Positions 21,216-31,799 of a DNA stretch of 64,000 nucleotides are shown piece after piece. The DNA is from JALORV01 sp963707445 (lineage in GTDB: Bacteria; Pseudomonadota; Gammaproteobacteria; Burkholderiales; Burkholderiaceae_F): the NCBI GenBank assembly GCA_963707445.1, contig CAVPPW010000002.1, positions 124,001-188,000 of the forward strand. Reading direction: 5' to 3'. How positions within the stretch are numbered: the first letter of the stretch is position 1; every line of letters begins with the position of its first letter. Both the position numbers and the translations under genes were made by a program. The notes beneath the pieces were generated by a model, which was not told where the DNA came from, made no database searches, and saw only the letters and a program-made list of their open reading frames with translations.

Positions 21216-23486
21216 TCAGCGCACGCAGTCGAGGAAGTATTCGGTGCGCCCGTCGACATCTTGCTTGACCAGGCCGTGGATGTCGGTGCCGAAGCCCGGA
21301 AAGCGCGCGTTCAGCTCGCGCGCGAACTGCAGGTAGCGGACGATGGTCCGGTTGACGCGTTCGCCCGGGATCAGCAGCGGGATGCCCGGCGGATACGGCG
21401 TCAGCAGCACCGACGTGACGCGGCCCTCGAGCTGGTCGATCGGCACGCGGTCGACCGCGCTGTGCGCCATCTGCGCGTAGGCGTCGGCCGGCTTCATCAC
21501 CGGCTCCATTTCCGACAGGTACATCTCGGTCGTCAGCCGCGCGATGTCGCTGTCGCGGTAGATCGCGTGCACCGCCGTGCACAGTTCGCGCAGCCCCATC
21601 TTCTCGTACTGCGGGAACGCGCGTATGAATTCGGGCATCACGCGCCACAGCGGCTGGTTGTGGTCGCAGTCGTCCTTGAACTGCTGCAGTTCGGTGACCA
21701 TCGTGTTCCAGCGGCCCTTGGTGATGCCGATCGTGAACATGATGAAGAACGAGTACAGCCCGGTCTTCTCGACGATGATGCCGTGCTCGGCAAGGTACTT
21801 GGTCACGACCGCCGCCGGGAATACCGGGATCGGCGAAGGTGCCGTCGAGATTCAGGCCCGGTGTGATCACCGTCGCCTTGATCGGGTCGAGCATGTTGAA
21901 GCCGGGCGCCACGCTGCTCGAAGCCGTGCCAGGCGTCGCCCGGCTTCAGCATCCAGTCCTCGCGCGTGCCGATGCCGTCGGCGACGAGGTGCTCCGGACC
22001 CCAGACCTTGAACCACCAGCCGCCGCTCTCGTCCGGACTCGAATTCCGCATCGACCTTGCGCATCGCGCGGCGGAAGTCGAGCGCTTCGCTGATCGACTC
22101 CTCGACCAGCGCGGTGCCGCCCGGCGGCTCCATCATCGCCGCCGCGACGTCGCAGCTGGCGATGATCGCGTACTGCGGCGAGGTCGACGTGTGCATCAGA
22201 AACGCCTCGTTGAACATGAAGCGGTCCAGCTTCTCGGTCTGCGCGTCCTCGATCAGGATCTGCGACGCCTGCGACAGTCCGGCGAGCAGCTTGTGCGTCG
22301 ACTGGGTCGAGAAGATCATCGATTCGCGGTTCTTCGGCCGAGCGTTGCGGCCGCCGATCGCGTGCATCTCGCGATAGAAGTCGTGAAAGGCGGCGTGCGG
22401 CAGCCAGGCTTCGTCGAAGTGCAGCGTGTCGACGCGGCCGTCGAGCAGCGACTTGATCGTCTCGACGTTGTAGACGATGCCGTCGTAGGTGCTCTGCGTC
22501 AGCGTCAGGATGCGCGGCTTGCCCTTTTTCTTCCACTCCGCGCCGATCAGCGGATGCGCGCGGATCTTGGCCTCGATCGACTCCCAGCGGAATTCCTCGA
22601 GCGGGATCGCGCCGATGATGCCGTAGTGGTTGCGCGTCGGCGTCAGGAACACCGGGATCGCGCCGGTCATCGTGATCGCGTGCAGCACCGACTTGTGGCA
22701 GTTGCGGTCGACGATGACGACGTCGCCGGGCGCCACGACGTAGTGCCAGACGATCTTGTTCGACGTCGACGTGCCGTTGGTGACGAAGAACAGGTGCTCG
22801 GCGCCGAAGATGCGCGCGGCGTTGCGCTCGCTCGCCGCGACCGGGCCGGTGTGGTCGAGCAGCTGGCCGAGCTCGTCGACCGAGTTGCAGACGTCGGCGC
22901 GCAGCATGTTCTCGCCAAAGAACTGGTGGAACATCTGCCCGACCGGGCTCTTCAGGAAGGCCACGCCGCCGGAGTGCCCCGGGCAGTGCCACGAATACGA
23001 GCCGTCCTGCGCGTAGTGGACGAGCGCGCGGAAAAACGGCGGCGCCAGCGTGTCGAGGTAGGCGCGCGCCTCGCGCACGATGTAGCGCGCGACGAACTCC
23101 GGCGTGTCCTCGAACATGTGGATGAAGCCGTGCAGTTCGCGCAGCAGCTCGTTCGGCATGTGCTGCGTCGTGCGGGTTTCCCCGTAGAGGAATATCGGGA
23201 TGTCGGCATTGCGCCGCCGGATCTCGCGCACGAAGGCCGCGAGCTTGGCGACCGTCTCCTTGTCGCCGTTGCCTTCGGCGAGTTCCTCGTCGTCGACCGA
23301 CAGGATGAAGGCCGATGCGCGGCTCTGCTGCTGCGCAAAGCTCGCGACGTCGCCGAAGCTCGTGACGCCGAGCGCCTCCACCCCTTCGGCCTCTATGGCC
23401 TTGGCCAGCGCGCGGATACCGAGGCCGCTTGCGTTCTCGGAACGAAAGTCCTCGTCGATGATCACTATTGGAAAGCGAAAGCGCAT
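21216..23486 (-). CDS. Arginine/lysine/ornithine decarboxylase (large, fold type I PLP), three frameshifts
   Basis: Decarboxylates a basic amino acid to its polyamine; the inducible members also serve acid resistance. About 755 aa, matching AdiA/CadA/SpeC-type enzymes. The first 480 residues are in one frame: N-terminal response-regulator-like wing domain (FPIVIIDEDFRSENASG...), then the PLP core with HCPGHSGGVAFLKSPVG, HFDEAW and the Schiff-base lysine in STQSTHKLLAGLSQ. Frame changes fall near 22045, 21905 and 21805; the C-terminal domain is clean to 21216. Which amino acid is used cannot be told. It sits 24 bp upstream of the small membrane protein gene; no antiporter such as adiC/cadB is adjacent, arguing against a dedicated acid-resistance operon. 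Confidence 0.9.
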
Positions 23487-23652
23487 GCGGGGCCCGGGCG
23501 GCGGCGGCGTTGAAGGCTGCGGATTATCCGCTGTCGCCGCAGCACAGCAAACGCGTCCTGCCGAAAGGCATGTTTCGGCACGTCAACAGGTCGGCGCTGC
23601 CGTGCGTTAAACGCTCATGAAACGCGCCCTGGAGCACAGAAGGAGCTTGTCG

Positions 23653-25637
23653 ATGAGACGCTGGATCGGCCTCATCACCACATTGATCATCGCCGGCGGC
23701 AGTGCGACGTTGTCGGCGCAGCCGGCCAACCCCGCGGCAGCCGATACACCGCCGCTGATGGCCGGGCGCGTCGCCGCGGTCGAGGGCGACGTCAGCATCT
23801 GGCGCGCCGAGGAAGCCGGCGGCGGCCAGTGGGACCGCGCGCAGATCAACGACATCGTGACCGCCGGCACCGGCCTGGCGACCGACAACGGCCGCGTCGA
23901 GGTGCGTTTCGGCCCGCACGTCGTGCGCCTGGGCGAGTCGAGCACCGGCGGATTCAGCCAGCTCGACTTCGACGCCCGCGCGTTCAACCTCGAGCGCGGC
24001 GTCGTCAGCGTCCGGCTCGCACCTGCGCAGCAGGCCGAAGCCGTCACGCTGACGGTGGCCGACGTGCGCGTCGATCTCGCCGCACCCGGCCGCTATCGCG
24101 TCGACGCGATCGACAACGCGCCGCTCGCGATCAGCGTCTTCGACGGCCGCGCGACCGTGCAATACGGCGGCAACGCCGTGAATGTCGGCGTCGGCCAGGC
24201 ACTGAACATGACGCAGTCGAGCATGAACTTCGCCGTCGCGCGAATGAGCGCGCTCGACGACTGGGCGCTGGCGCGCGACGCGCGCTACGAGCAGGCGCAG
24301 GCGCCGCGCTACGTCTCGCCGTACATGACCGGCTACGAGGAACTCGACACCTATGGCGACTGGGTCGCGGAACCGAGCCTACGGCACCGTCTGGGTGCCG
24401 CGCGCGGTGCCGGTCGGCTGGGCGCCGTACCGCTACGGCCGCTGGCGCTGGGTCGCGCCGTGGGGCTGGAGCTGGGTCGACGCCGCACCCTGGGGCTATG
24501 CGCCGTTCCACTATGGCCGCTGGGTGTCGCTCGGCGGACGCTGGTGCTGGTGGCCCGGCGGCTACGTCGCGCGCCCGGTGTGGGCACCGGCGCTGGTCGG
24601 CTTCGTCGGCGGTGGCGGCACGAGCGTGAGCGTCGGTTTCGGCGGCCCGGTCGTCGGCTGGTATCCGCTGGCGCCGTGGCATCCGTACCGTCCGCTACTA
24701 TCGCGCGAACAACACCTACGTCACCGTCATCAACCAGACGATCATCCAGCGCCCGCCGCGTCGGCGTGCCGCCTGACATCAATCAGCGGCCGGGTTCGAC
24801 CTGGGTCGCGGGCCCGCGCTTCCGCGAGCCGATCGCGAAGGTGCATCTGCCGGCGCGCACCGAGACGGTCGCCGAGCTGCGGCCCGCCCCGCCACCGCCG
24901 CGCCCGATCACGCGCACGCCGGCCGTCGCCGCCGAGACGGGCGCTGCGCCAGGTGCGGCGCGTCGCGCCGCCGCGTCCTGCACCTGCGGTGGCGACAGAA
25001 CTCGAAGTTCAGCGTGACGCCACCGCAGCCGCTGCCGGGCGCCGAGGCGCCGACGCTGTCACAGCCCGCGCCGATCCGCCGCATCCAGCCGCGCCCGCAA
25101 CCCGCACCGGCGCAGATGCCTGAACGCGAAGCGCCGCGCGCCGCAGCCGCGCGTACCGCAGGAGATCGTGCCGCCGTATCAGCAGTTGCAGAAGCCGTTC
25201 CCCGCCGAGCCGGCGCGCACACCGCCCGCGGCGCCGCCGACGATCCGTGCAACCGGTTCCCGGCAGCGCGCCTCGCGTGGTCACCGCACCGCTCGGTGTT
25301 CACGAGCCCTCCCGGCTATGAGAACCCGCCGCTTCATGCAAACCCTCCCGCGCGCGCGAACCCGCCAGTGCATGCGAGCCCGAAGGTGCCGCCACCCGCG
25401 CCGGTTCAGGCGCAGGGTGCTGCGCCTCCCGCAGCGAACGCCACGCCGCCTCCCGGCGTGGCCGGCAATCCCCGCGCGCCCGCTCCCGCGCCAAATGCGC
25501 GTGCGCAACCGGCACCTCAGTCGGCGCCGCCCGGCGCGGTGCCTCCCGCGCAGCAACCCGGCAACGATCAGCAGTCACCGGGAGATGCGCGCGCACCGAA
25601 GCCGGATGTGCCGCGGCCAAAGATGGCGGTGCGTTAG
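23653..25637 (+). CDS. FecR-domain/DUF6600-type exported protein with proline-rich tail, frameshifted
   Basis: The start ATG at 23653 has AGAAGGAG about 8 bp upstream; an ATG at 23617 is less likely. A signal peptide (RRWIGLITTLIIAGGSATLSA, cut here to 20: RWIGLITTLIIAGGSATLSA) precedes a FecR-like domain (about 35-200: GRVAAVEGDVSIWR ... RVEVRFGPHVVRLGESS). Next comes a Trp/Tyr/Gly-rich region (GYEELDTYGDWV, then WAPYRYGRWRWVAPWGWSWV) typical of the DUF6600 family as I recall it. Frame changes lie near 24375, 24697 and 24765 and again after 24960. The last 250 codons are Pro/Ala-rich and low complexity, so reading frame there is uncertain. No iron-dicitrate receptor is adjacent; probably envelope-located, function unknown. 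Confidence 0.75.
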
Positions 25638-26183
25638 AGGATTGGTCTCGCCGCACAACTCACCGAGCAAGCCTAGGCCGCTCTCGGTTCTTTCGCGTAG
25701 CAGACGTTGCTGGCAACCAGCTTTAGTCCAAGCGTGCGGGAACCGCATCACGCGCCGTCCAATGTTTAGGTTCTTAAAGATGCAAACGGTACTGAAGATC
25801 TCTTTCCGAGGATGTTTGCAGCTTCAATGAAAACCGCTTCCGTGGCTCCTCAAAAAATCTGCAAATTCCCTACTTAGTCCGCTGGCGAACCCAAAGCGGT
25901 CCTGAGCGTCTGCCGGATTCGGGACGCGACAACGCGGCTGACAGCAGACATTCAACGTCCGCGTTGTGCCGTGCTGTAGGAGGCGTGCAGCGCCGCCGTG
26001 CAAGCCTCTGACACCAACGCGCTGTTAGACCGCCAATAGCCACTCTCGCCTTTGTTGCATCGTCTGGCTGCCCCTGCTTGTTTTAGGAGGACCGTTGGCA
26101 TAGGCCAGTGCTCTATCACCTCGAGTACGTGCTTTGTCCGCGGTAGACGTAATGAGGATACGAGTTCAACGCGCGAACCGGGC
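25638..26183. other. Long intergenic stretch, less GC-rich than surroundings
   Basis: About 545 bp without a supportable gene. It contains the attC-like palindrome at 25950-26030 and otherwise looks like degraded or non-coding DNA with T-rich patches. Short ORFs here have no recognisable features. Confidence 0.5.
25950..26030 (+). repeat. attC-like imperfect palindrome
   Basis: Begins ATTCAAC (25950-25956, fits RYYYAAC) and ends GTTAGAC (26024-26030, fits GTTRRRY), the two outer boxes of integron attC sites. Between them CGCGTTG pairs with CAACGCG, TG with CA across a one-base bulge, then GGAGGC with GCCTCT and TGCA with TGCA, giving a long imperfect hairpin in 81 bp. Against it: the outer boxes are poorly complementary to each other (only four good pairs), the unpaired spacers are shorter than the usual 5-6 nt, and no integrase or second site is visible. 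Confidence 0.38.
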
Positions 26184-26811
26184 TCAGGATCGCCCGGTCC
26201 GGCGGTTGCGTAGCGAGCCTGCTGCGAGCAGAGCGGCTGTCAGCACGAGTCCGGTCGCGGGCTCCGGAACCTGCGCGACGATCAACGGAATCTCGGAGTT
26301 GAAGCGGACCGAGCCTCGATTCCACCACTCCTCGATGCCTTCATCGAACTGGGTGAAATCGGCAGCGAACCTGAGAACTGAACCATCGTCCGCGTAGACC
26401 GCTTCGAGCACCTCGAAATATCCTGTCAGCGTGTTGTCGCCGCGGCCATTGCCGCCGAAGGCCAGGCCGGGATTCTCGGCCTCCTGGAACGGCCAGCGGG
26501 TCGCGTGGTCGTAGAAGCCGATGGTCAGCAGCGCGTCGAACGGCGCGGAGAAGTCGACGAACCACCAGCGCTGCTGCTGGAAGTCGGGATTGGTCAGGAA
26601 GTCGTTGATCCAGAACGACACTCCGTTGTCGAAGTTGCGGCTGACGTTGAAATCAAACCCATCCGCGGGCGTAACGGCGACGGTTTCGCCGTGGCCGACC
26701 CAGCTGGTTCGGGGAGCTCGTGTAGTAAAGCCCCGTGAACGGTGCGGCGTTCGCCGCGAACATCGCAAATGCGACGGCAAGCGAAGCCGTCAACCGCAAT
26801 AGCATGACCAT
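26184..26811 (-). CDS. PEP-CTERM sorting-domain protein, one frameshift
   Basis: About 208 aa exported protein. N-terminal signal peptide from the ATG at 26811 (VMLLRLTASLAVAFAMFAAN, cleavage near ANA); the frame changes near 26715 and the rest is clean. The C-terminus is a textbook PEP-CTERM tripartite signal: VPEPATG, hydrophobic helix LVLTAALLAAGSL, then RNRRTGR. In PEP-CTERM bacteria such proteins are cut and anchored by exosortase and usually go with exopolysaccharide. The body (FWINDFLTNPDFQQQRWWFV, 20 residues) has no family I know. No exosortase gene lies in the window. Confidence 0.85.
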
Positions 26812-26852
26812 AGGTACCCCCCTGAGTTGTTTGTTGTGATGATCTTTCTGAT

Positions 26853-27020
26853 CTACTGCAGTGCAAAGGCCTTTTGCGGGTCGTCGAGGTCTCGTATCTT
26901 CGACACGGCTACGCGCCGTCGCTCAAGTTGGTTGCGCAGCTCAATGAGGCGACCGACGTCCACGCTAATAATCCCCGGTCGCTCGGTCGGCGCGCCGATG
27001 AGCAGGAGGGCTAGGGACAT
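26853..27020 (-). CDS. Possible small ORF, unknown
   Basis: 55 codons from an ATG at 27018-27020 to a TAG at 26853-26855, between the PEP-CTERM gene and the rhodanese gene. The N-terminus is briefly hydrophobic (MSLALLLIGAP), the rest a charged helix (DVGRLIELRNQLERRRVAV). No recognisable family and no strong ribosome site. It could be chance or the remnant of a larger gene. Confidence 0.2.
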   Translation of the reverse strand: MSLALLLIGAPTERPGIISVDVGRLIELRNQLERRRVAVSKIRDLDDPQKAFALQ

Positions 27021-27091
27021 GGTGATCGGGTGAAAATTGGAACGGTCGCATCATGCGTTTGATCGAAGGTCAGTCCGCGTGGGCGGCACAC

Positions 27092-27518
27092 TCACTTTTG
27101 AACAGGTAATCCAGCGTCGGCCCAACCTTTGATGCCTGCCTCCATGTTTACTGCGTTCGTGTAACCAGCCTTGTTCAGCAACTCGGTGCCTTCCGGGCCA
27201 GTGGTGACACCGTCGCCGCAGTAGACAAGGATTGGTTTGTCCCTCGCATAGCTAAAGGTAGCCGGGATACCGAGACGCGCAGCACCGAGACCGGCACCAG
27301 AAGCGCACCTGGAATGTGACGGTGGTTGAACTTGTCTTCCTCGCGGACGTCCACGACGAGGGCGCCGGCCTCTACCATGGACTTTGCTTCTGCGACAGAC
27401 ACGTTCCTGACGTTGAACTCGTTGCCGGGCTGCTTGGTAGCAATGAACAGCGTCCCGGTACGAGAATGGCGACAAGCGCGAGCTTGGAACTGGCATTCAG
27501 GGAGGAAGCTCGGTTCAT
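27092..27518 (-). CDS. Rhodanese-like domain protein with N-terminal anchor, two frame changes
   Basis: About 141 aa. MNRASSLNASSKLALVAILV (20 residues) starts at 27518 and gives an N-terminal helix; the frame changes near 27455, and the rhodanese domain begins TKQPGNEFNVRNVSVAEAKS (20 residues), with VVDVREEDKFNHRHIPGALL. A second change near 27285 leads to the active-site loop VYCGDGVTTGPEGTELL. The cysteine of that loop takes up sulfane sulfur in the family. Likely faces the periplasm; partner unknown. Upstream of it there is no obvious operon partner. Confidence 0.75.
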
Positions 27519-27812
27519 GCAGATCCTTTGCGCCTCTCTCGCAGCCCTGCGCGATAGCAGCAGATTCCAGCCCGTCTGAGAGTCCTTTGTCTACGGCCGG
27601 CTGTCGTCCGCTTCACGATCGTAGATCTCCTGCGCTGCTCGCATCGCAAGGAAGGTCAGCTTTGCGGCGAGCCCCGATGACCGCGATAGGGCAAGTCAGG
27701 CTGCCAACCTCAATGGCAGGTTATGGCCGACCGTTGTCGTGCCGAAGCCATGCGACCACGAGGTTGGTCGCCCCAAGGCAAGGGCTACGGCGCCTCCCTG
27801 GCGAACCCTTGG
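27519..27812. other. Intergenic stretch, possible gene remnant
   Basis: About 295 bp. On the - strand an open stretch near 27597-27700 ends MRAAQEIYDREADDSRP before a TAG; it is too short to call and could be the tail of a decayed gene. Nothing else is seen. Confidence 0.3.
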
Positions 27813-29017
27813 TTACAAGGCAGCCACCACTCCCGACGCCCACGCCCACTGAAAGTTGTACCCGCCCAGCCACCCGGTCACGTCGACCACCTCGCCGATG
27901 AAGTGCAGGCCGGGCGCCTTGCGCGCTTCGAGGGTTGACTGCGAGAGTTCGTCGGTGGCGACGCCGCCGCGCGTGACTTCGGCCTTGCGGTAGCCCTCGG
28001 TGCCGGTCGGCACCAGGGTCCAGTTCTTCAGCGAGATCGCGAGCGTGCGCAGGTCGGCGTCGGAGACGTCGGCGATGCGGCGTTCGGCGTCGTGGCCCTG
28101 CAGCGCGGTCCACTGTTCGGCCAGGCGGCGCGGCAGCCAGGTGGCGAGCGCGTTGGCCACGGTCTGGCGGCTCGCGCGCTTGAGCGCGAGCAGTTCGTCC
28201 TCGGCCTCGGACTGCCGCAGTCCCGGCAGCAGATCGATCTCGATCGGCTCGCGCGGGTTCCAGTGGCTGGAGATCTGCAGGATCGCCGGCCCCGAAAGGC
28301 CGCGATGCGTGAACAGCAGGTCCTCGTCGAAGCGGCCGTCGCCGCAGCGCACCTGCACTTCGAGCGAGACGCCGGCGAGTTCGGCGAACGGCTGCCAGGT
28401 GCGCGACTCGAAGGTGAGCGGCACCAGCGCCGGACGCGGCTCGACGATGCGCAGGCCGAACTGGCGCGCAATGCGGTAGCCGAAGTCGGTCGCGCCGATC
28501 TTGGGAATCGAAAGCCCGCCGCTGGCGATGACGACGCGCGCGCTGCGCAGCACGCCGGCATCGCTGTCGAGTTCGTAGCTTTCTCTGCGTTGCGGCGTAT
28601 GGCGTGCACAGCGCAGGGCATGCGCCACTGCACGTTGCCGCTCGCGCATTCGGCCTGCATCATCGCGATGATCTGCTGCGCGCTGTCGTCGCAGAAGAGC
28701 TGCCCCTTGTGCTTCTCGTGAAAGGCGATCCGATGCCGCCGGACGAGATCGATGAAGTCCGCCGGCGTGTAGCGCGAGAGCGCCGAGCGCGCGAACTGCG
28801 GGTTCTCGGAGAGATAGCGGTCGTGGCGCTCGGCCTCGACATTCGTGAAGTTGCAGCGGCCGCCGCCGGAGATGCGGATCTTTTCGCCGAGCCGCGTTGC
28901 ATGTTCGATCAGCACGACGCGCGCGCCGCGCTGGCCGGCAACCGCCGCGCACATCATGCCGGCGGCCCCGGCGCCGATGACGGCGATATCGAAGCGATCA
29001 GGATCTGAGTGCGCCAA
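27813..29017 (-). CDS. HI0933-like FAD-dependent flavoprotein (BaiN/RdsA family), one frameshift
   Basis: About 400 aa. N-terminal FAD-binding motif IAVIGAGAAGMMCA (residues ~10-23), the family-typical RISGGGRCNFTN (about 49-60) and the long insertion domain; the second half has HRGLSGPAILQIS and the C-terminal motif HFIGEVVDVTGWLGGYNFQW (20 residues) binding FAD. The frame breaks near 28580 where one base seems missing. Members are soluble flavin oxidoreductases of mostly unknown substrate (one gut member acts on bile acids). Converges with nothing close downstream; about 55 bp from the beta-helix gene upstream. Confidence 0.88.
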
Positions 29018-29071
29018 GGCGTCCGGTTCCGCCCATCGGGGAACCGGAGTATCGCCCGAAGCGCGCGCGGA

Positions 29072-30424
29072 CTACGGCGCCGACTGCAGCGCGCCGATCA
29101 TGCGCTTGCCGGCTGGAAGCGCGCGCAGCCGATACGGCTGCGGCGAGTCGGCGACATAGCCGGTGTCGGCCGGCGACGCGAGCGCAAGCTGCGGCTGGAT
29201 CGCCGCAATCGGCCAGAAGTCTCCGCTGGCCGCGCCGGGCACGTTGCCTTCACCGACCATGAGATTGTTCTTCTGCGCCAACAGTGCCGGCGCGATGCCG
29301 TTCGACAGCGCGGCGTTGCCGGCGAAGAGGTTCGCCGTCAGCGTCGCCTGCTGCGTGTACGCGGCGAACGAGACGAAAGTGCCGCGGCCCATCGTGTTCA
29401 CGAGCGTGTTGTGGATCAGCGTGACCGTGTTGGTCGTCCAGATGTTGCGCTCGGCGCCATAGGCGACCGCGGTGGTGTTGTCGGCCTTCGGGCCCTTGTG
29501 CAGCAGGTTGCCGCGCATGAACACGATGCCGCCGTCGGGAAAGTCGAGCAGGTAGCTCGAGGTGCCGTTGGCGCCATCGACGAAGTAACTGTTCTCGATG
29601 ACGTTTTCCTTCGCGCGGCTCTTCAGGTTGTGGCCGATCTTCGCTTCGTGGAAGTAGCTCGCCACCACATGCAGGCGGTCGATGTTGCCGATGTAGATGT
29701 TGTGCGAGAAGCCGTCGCCGAAGCCGTTGCGCGCGAACTCCGAGCGCTCGATCGTCACGGTCACCGGCCCGCCGCCGCCGAGGATTCCGTCCTCGTTGTC
29801 GTAGAAGCCGGTGTTGCGCAGCACGAGGTGGCCGCTCTCGTGGCGGATGCCGGCGCCGTTCTGGTCCGGCACCTTGGCGTCGTGGAACTCGACGTTGACG
29901 ATGGTCGTCGTGGCGGCGTTGTTCGGCGCGATGACCCAGATGCCCTTGCCCTGCGCGTCCTTGCCGTCGGCGAAAAGCCGCGCGCGACCACCGTCGCCGC
30001 AGATCACGAGATTGGCGGCGCGCCAGGTGGTGACGTCGCCGCGATAGTCGCCGGGCGTGATCAGCACCCGATCGCCGGCCTGTGCAGCGGCGGCCGCCGC
30101 GCTCGGTGTGGTGTACGTCTTGCCGGGGCCGACGAGCAATGTGCGACCGGTCGCAGCGGGGCAGGCGTCGGCACTCGGTGCCGGCGCTGGTGATGGGCCC
30201 GGCGGCGGTGCTGGAGTCGGCGCGGGTGATGGGCCTGGTGCCGGCGCGCCCGGCGACGGCGCAGGATCGCCCGGTGCCGGCGTCGGCGTGCCCGCAGGGT
30301 GGCGTCAACGTGACTGGCGGCGCAGCAGCGGTTGTGTCCGCTGCATCGGATCCGCCGCACGCCAGCGGCGGCGAGCGTGGCGATGGCCGCGGCAAACAGC
30401 CCGGCGCGTCGAGTCGATCGACAT
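29072..30424 (-). CDS. Putative lipoprotein with right-handed beta-helix domain, frame changes near the N-terminus
   Basis: About 450 codons. The N-terminus (MSIDSTRRA at 30424) leads through a disturbed stretch to a lipobox-like LACGGSD, then a Pro/Ala/Ser linker (GDPAPSPGAPAPGPSPAPTP, 20 residues), recovered by changing frame twice between 30400 and 30160. From TLLVGPGKTYTTPSAAAAAA (20 residues) it is one clean frame of about 360 residues with the repeated hydrophobic/Asn turns of a parallel beta-helix (VIENSYFVDGANGTSS, LIHNTLVNTMGRG). Such folds are common in carbohydrate-active or surface-binding proteins. No catalytic residues can be assigned. Likely outer-membrane or surface attached. 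Confidence 0.75.
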
Positions 30425-30602
30425 TCAGGTCCCCATCATGGTCTGGCCCGCGCGCAACTGCAGTCGGGCATCAACGGGCGAATTTTCCGCGAGCGCTTCG
30501 AGCAGCGGGCCGCGCTTTATCCCCTGCGCAGGCGAAGCCTGATGGATTCGCGCGGATGCGGCACGCGCGCGACCGTCGCGTCGGCGCGGCGGAAGAGCGC
30601 GC

Positions 30603-31739
30603 CTACTCGGTGGTGAAGAAAGCTCTTCATGCGTTCGACGAAGCTCTTCTCCTGCGGCGAATGCTTTTGCCCGCCCGCCTTGATCGCCTCGTCTAACTCG
30701 CGCAGCAGTTTCTTCTGCTTCTCGGTGAGCCGCACCGGGGTTTCGACAGTGACGTGGCAGTAGAGGTCGCCCGGGTAACTCGAGCGCACGCCCTTGATGC
30801 CCTTGCCGCGCAGCCTGAAGGTCTTGCCCGTCTGCGTGCCTTCGGCGATCGAGAGACTCGCCTTGCCGTTCAGTGTCGGCACGTCGACCTCGCCGCCGAG
30901 CGCCGCGGTGGTGAAGCCGACCGGGACCTCGCAGTGCAGATCGTCGCCGTCGCGCTGGAACACGCTGTGCGCCTTCAGATGGATCTCGACGTAGAGATCC
31001 CCCGGCGGGCCGCCGTTCATGCCGGGCTCGCCCTTGCCGGAGAGCCGGATGCGCTGGCCCTCGTCGATGCCATGCGGAATCGAAACCTCGAGCACCTTGT
31101 TCTTCTTCACGCGGCCCGCGCCGTTGCAGCTCATGCACGGATCGGCGATCACTTTCCCGCTGCCGCGGCAAATCGGGCAGGTCTGCTGGATCGAGAAGAA
31201 TCCTTGCGACATGCGCACGCTGCCGTTGCCACCGCAGGTGCCGCAGGTCTTCGGGCTGCGTGCCCGGCTTGGCGCCTGAGCCGCTGCAGGTCTCGCAGGT
31301 GTCCCAACTCGGCACACGAATCTCGGTCGCAAACCCCTCGGCCGCCTGCTCCAGCGTGATCTCCATGCTGTAGCGCAGATCGGCACCGCGATACACCGCG
31401 CTGCGGCCACCGCGGCCACCACCGAAGATGTCGCTGAAGATGTCGCCGAACGCATCGGCAAAACCGCCGAAGCCCTCGGGTCCGCCACCGAAGCCGCCAG
31501 CGCCCTGGCCGAGCCCGGCGTGGCCGAAGCGATCGTACGTGGCGCGCTTGCCGGCGTCGCAGAGCACCTCGTAGGCTTCCTTCGCCTCCTTGAACTTTTC
31601 TTCCGAGGCCTTGCGAGTCCTCCCCGTTGTTGCGGTCGGGGTGGTGCTTCATCGCCAGCTTGCGATAGGCCTTGGTGATGTCCTGTTCGGACGCGTCCTT
31701 CGCTACACCGAGGACTTCGTAATAGTCACGCTTCGACAT
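30603..31739 (-). CDS. dnaJ: Chaperone DnaJ (type I, zinc finger), three frameshifts
   Basis: J-domain co-chaperone that stimulates DnaK ATPase. J domain with HPD in MKHHPDRN (N-terminus, start 31739); then a Gly/Phe-rich segment (FGGGPEGFGGF), four CxxCxGxG zinc repeats (CETCSGSG, CGTCGGNG, CPICRGSG, CMSCNGAG) and the C-terminal substrate domains. Frames change near 31620 and 31255. A third extra T near 30623 hides the natural end: removing it gives ...MKSFFTTE and a TAG at 30603-30605, total 377 aa, exactly family length, whereas the uncorrected frame runs on to 30517. Downstream of dnaK and a second J protein gene. Confidence 0.93.
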
Positions 31740-31799
31740 GGACTCCCCATTTGCATCTGCGCTCTCTTCCCCTGGCGCGCGCGCAGTTTACTGGCCGCT

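Noticed and set aside
26174..26201. Hairpin around the PEP-CTERM stop codon as a terminator
   Set aside because: The stem ACCGGGC/GCCCGGT includes coding bases and no T tract follows on the - strand.
30425..30602. Extended C-terminus of DnaJ to 30517
   Set aside because: Removing one extra T near 30623 gives a family-length protein ending at 30603; the extension has no similarity to DnaJ.
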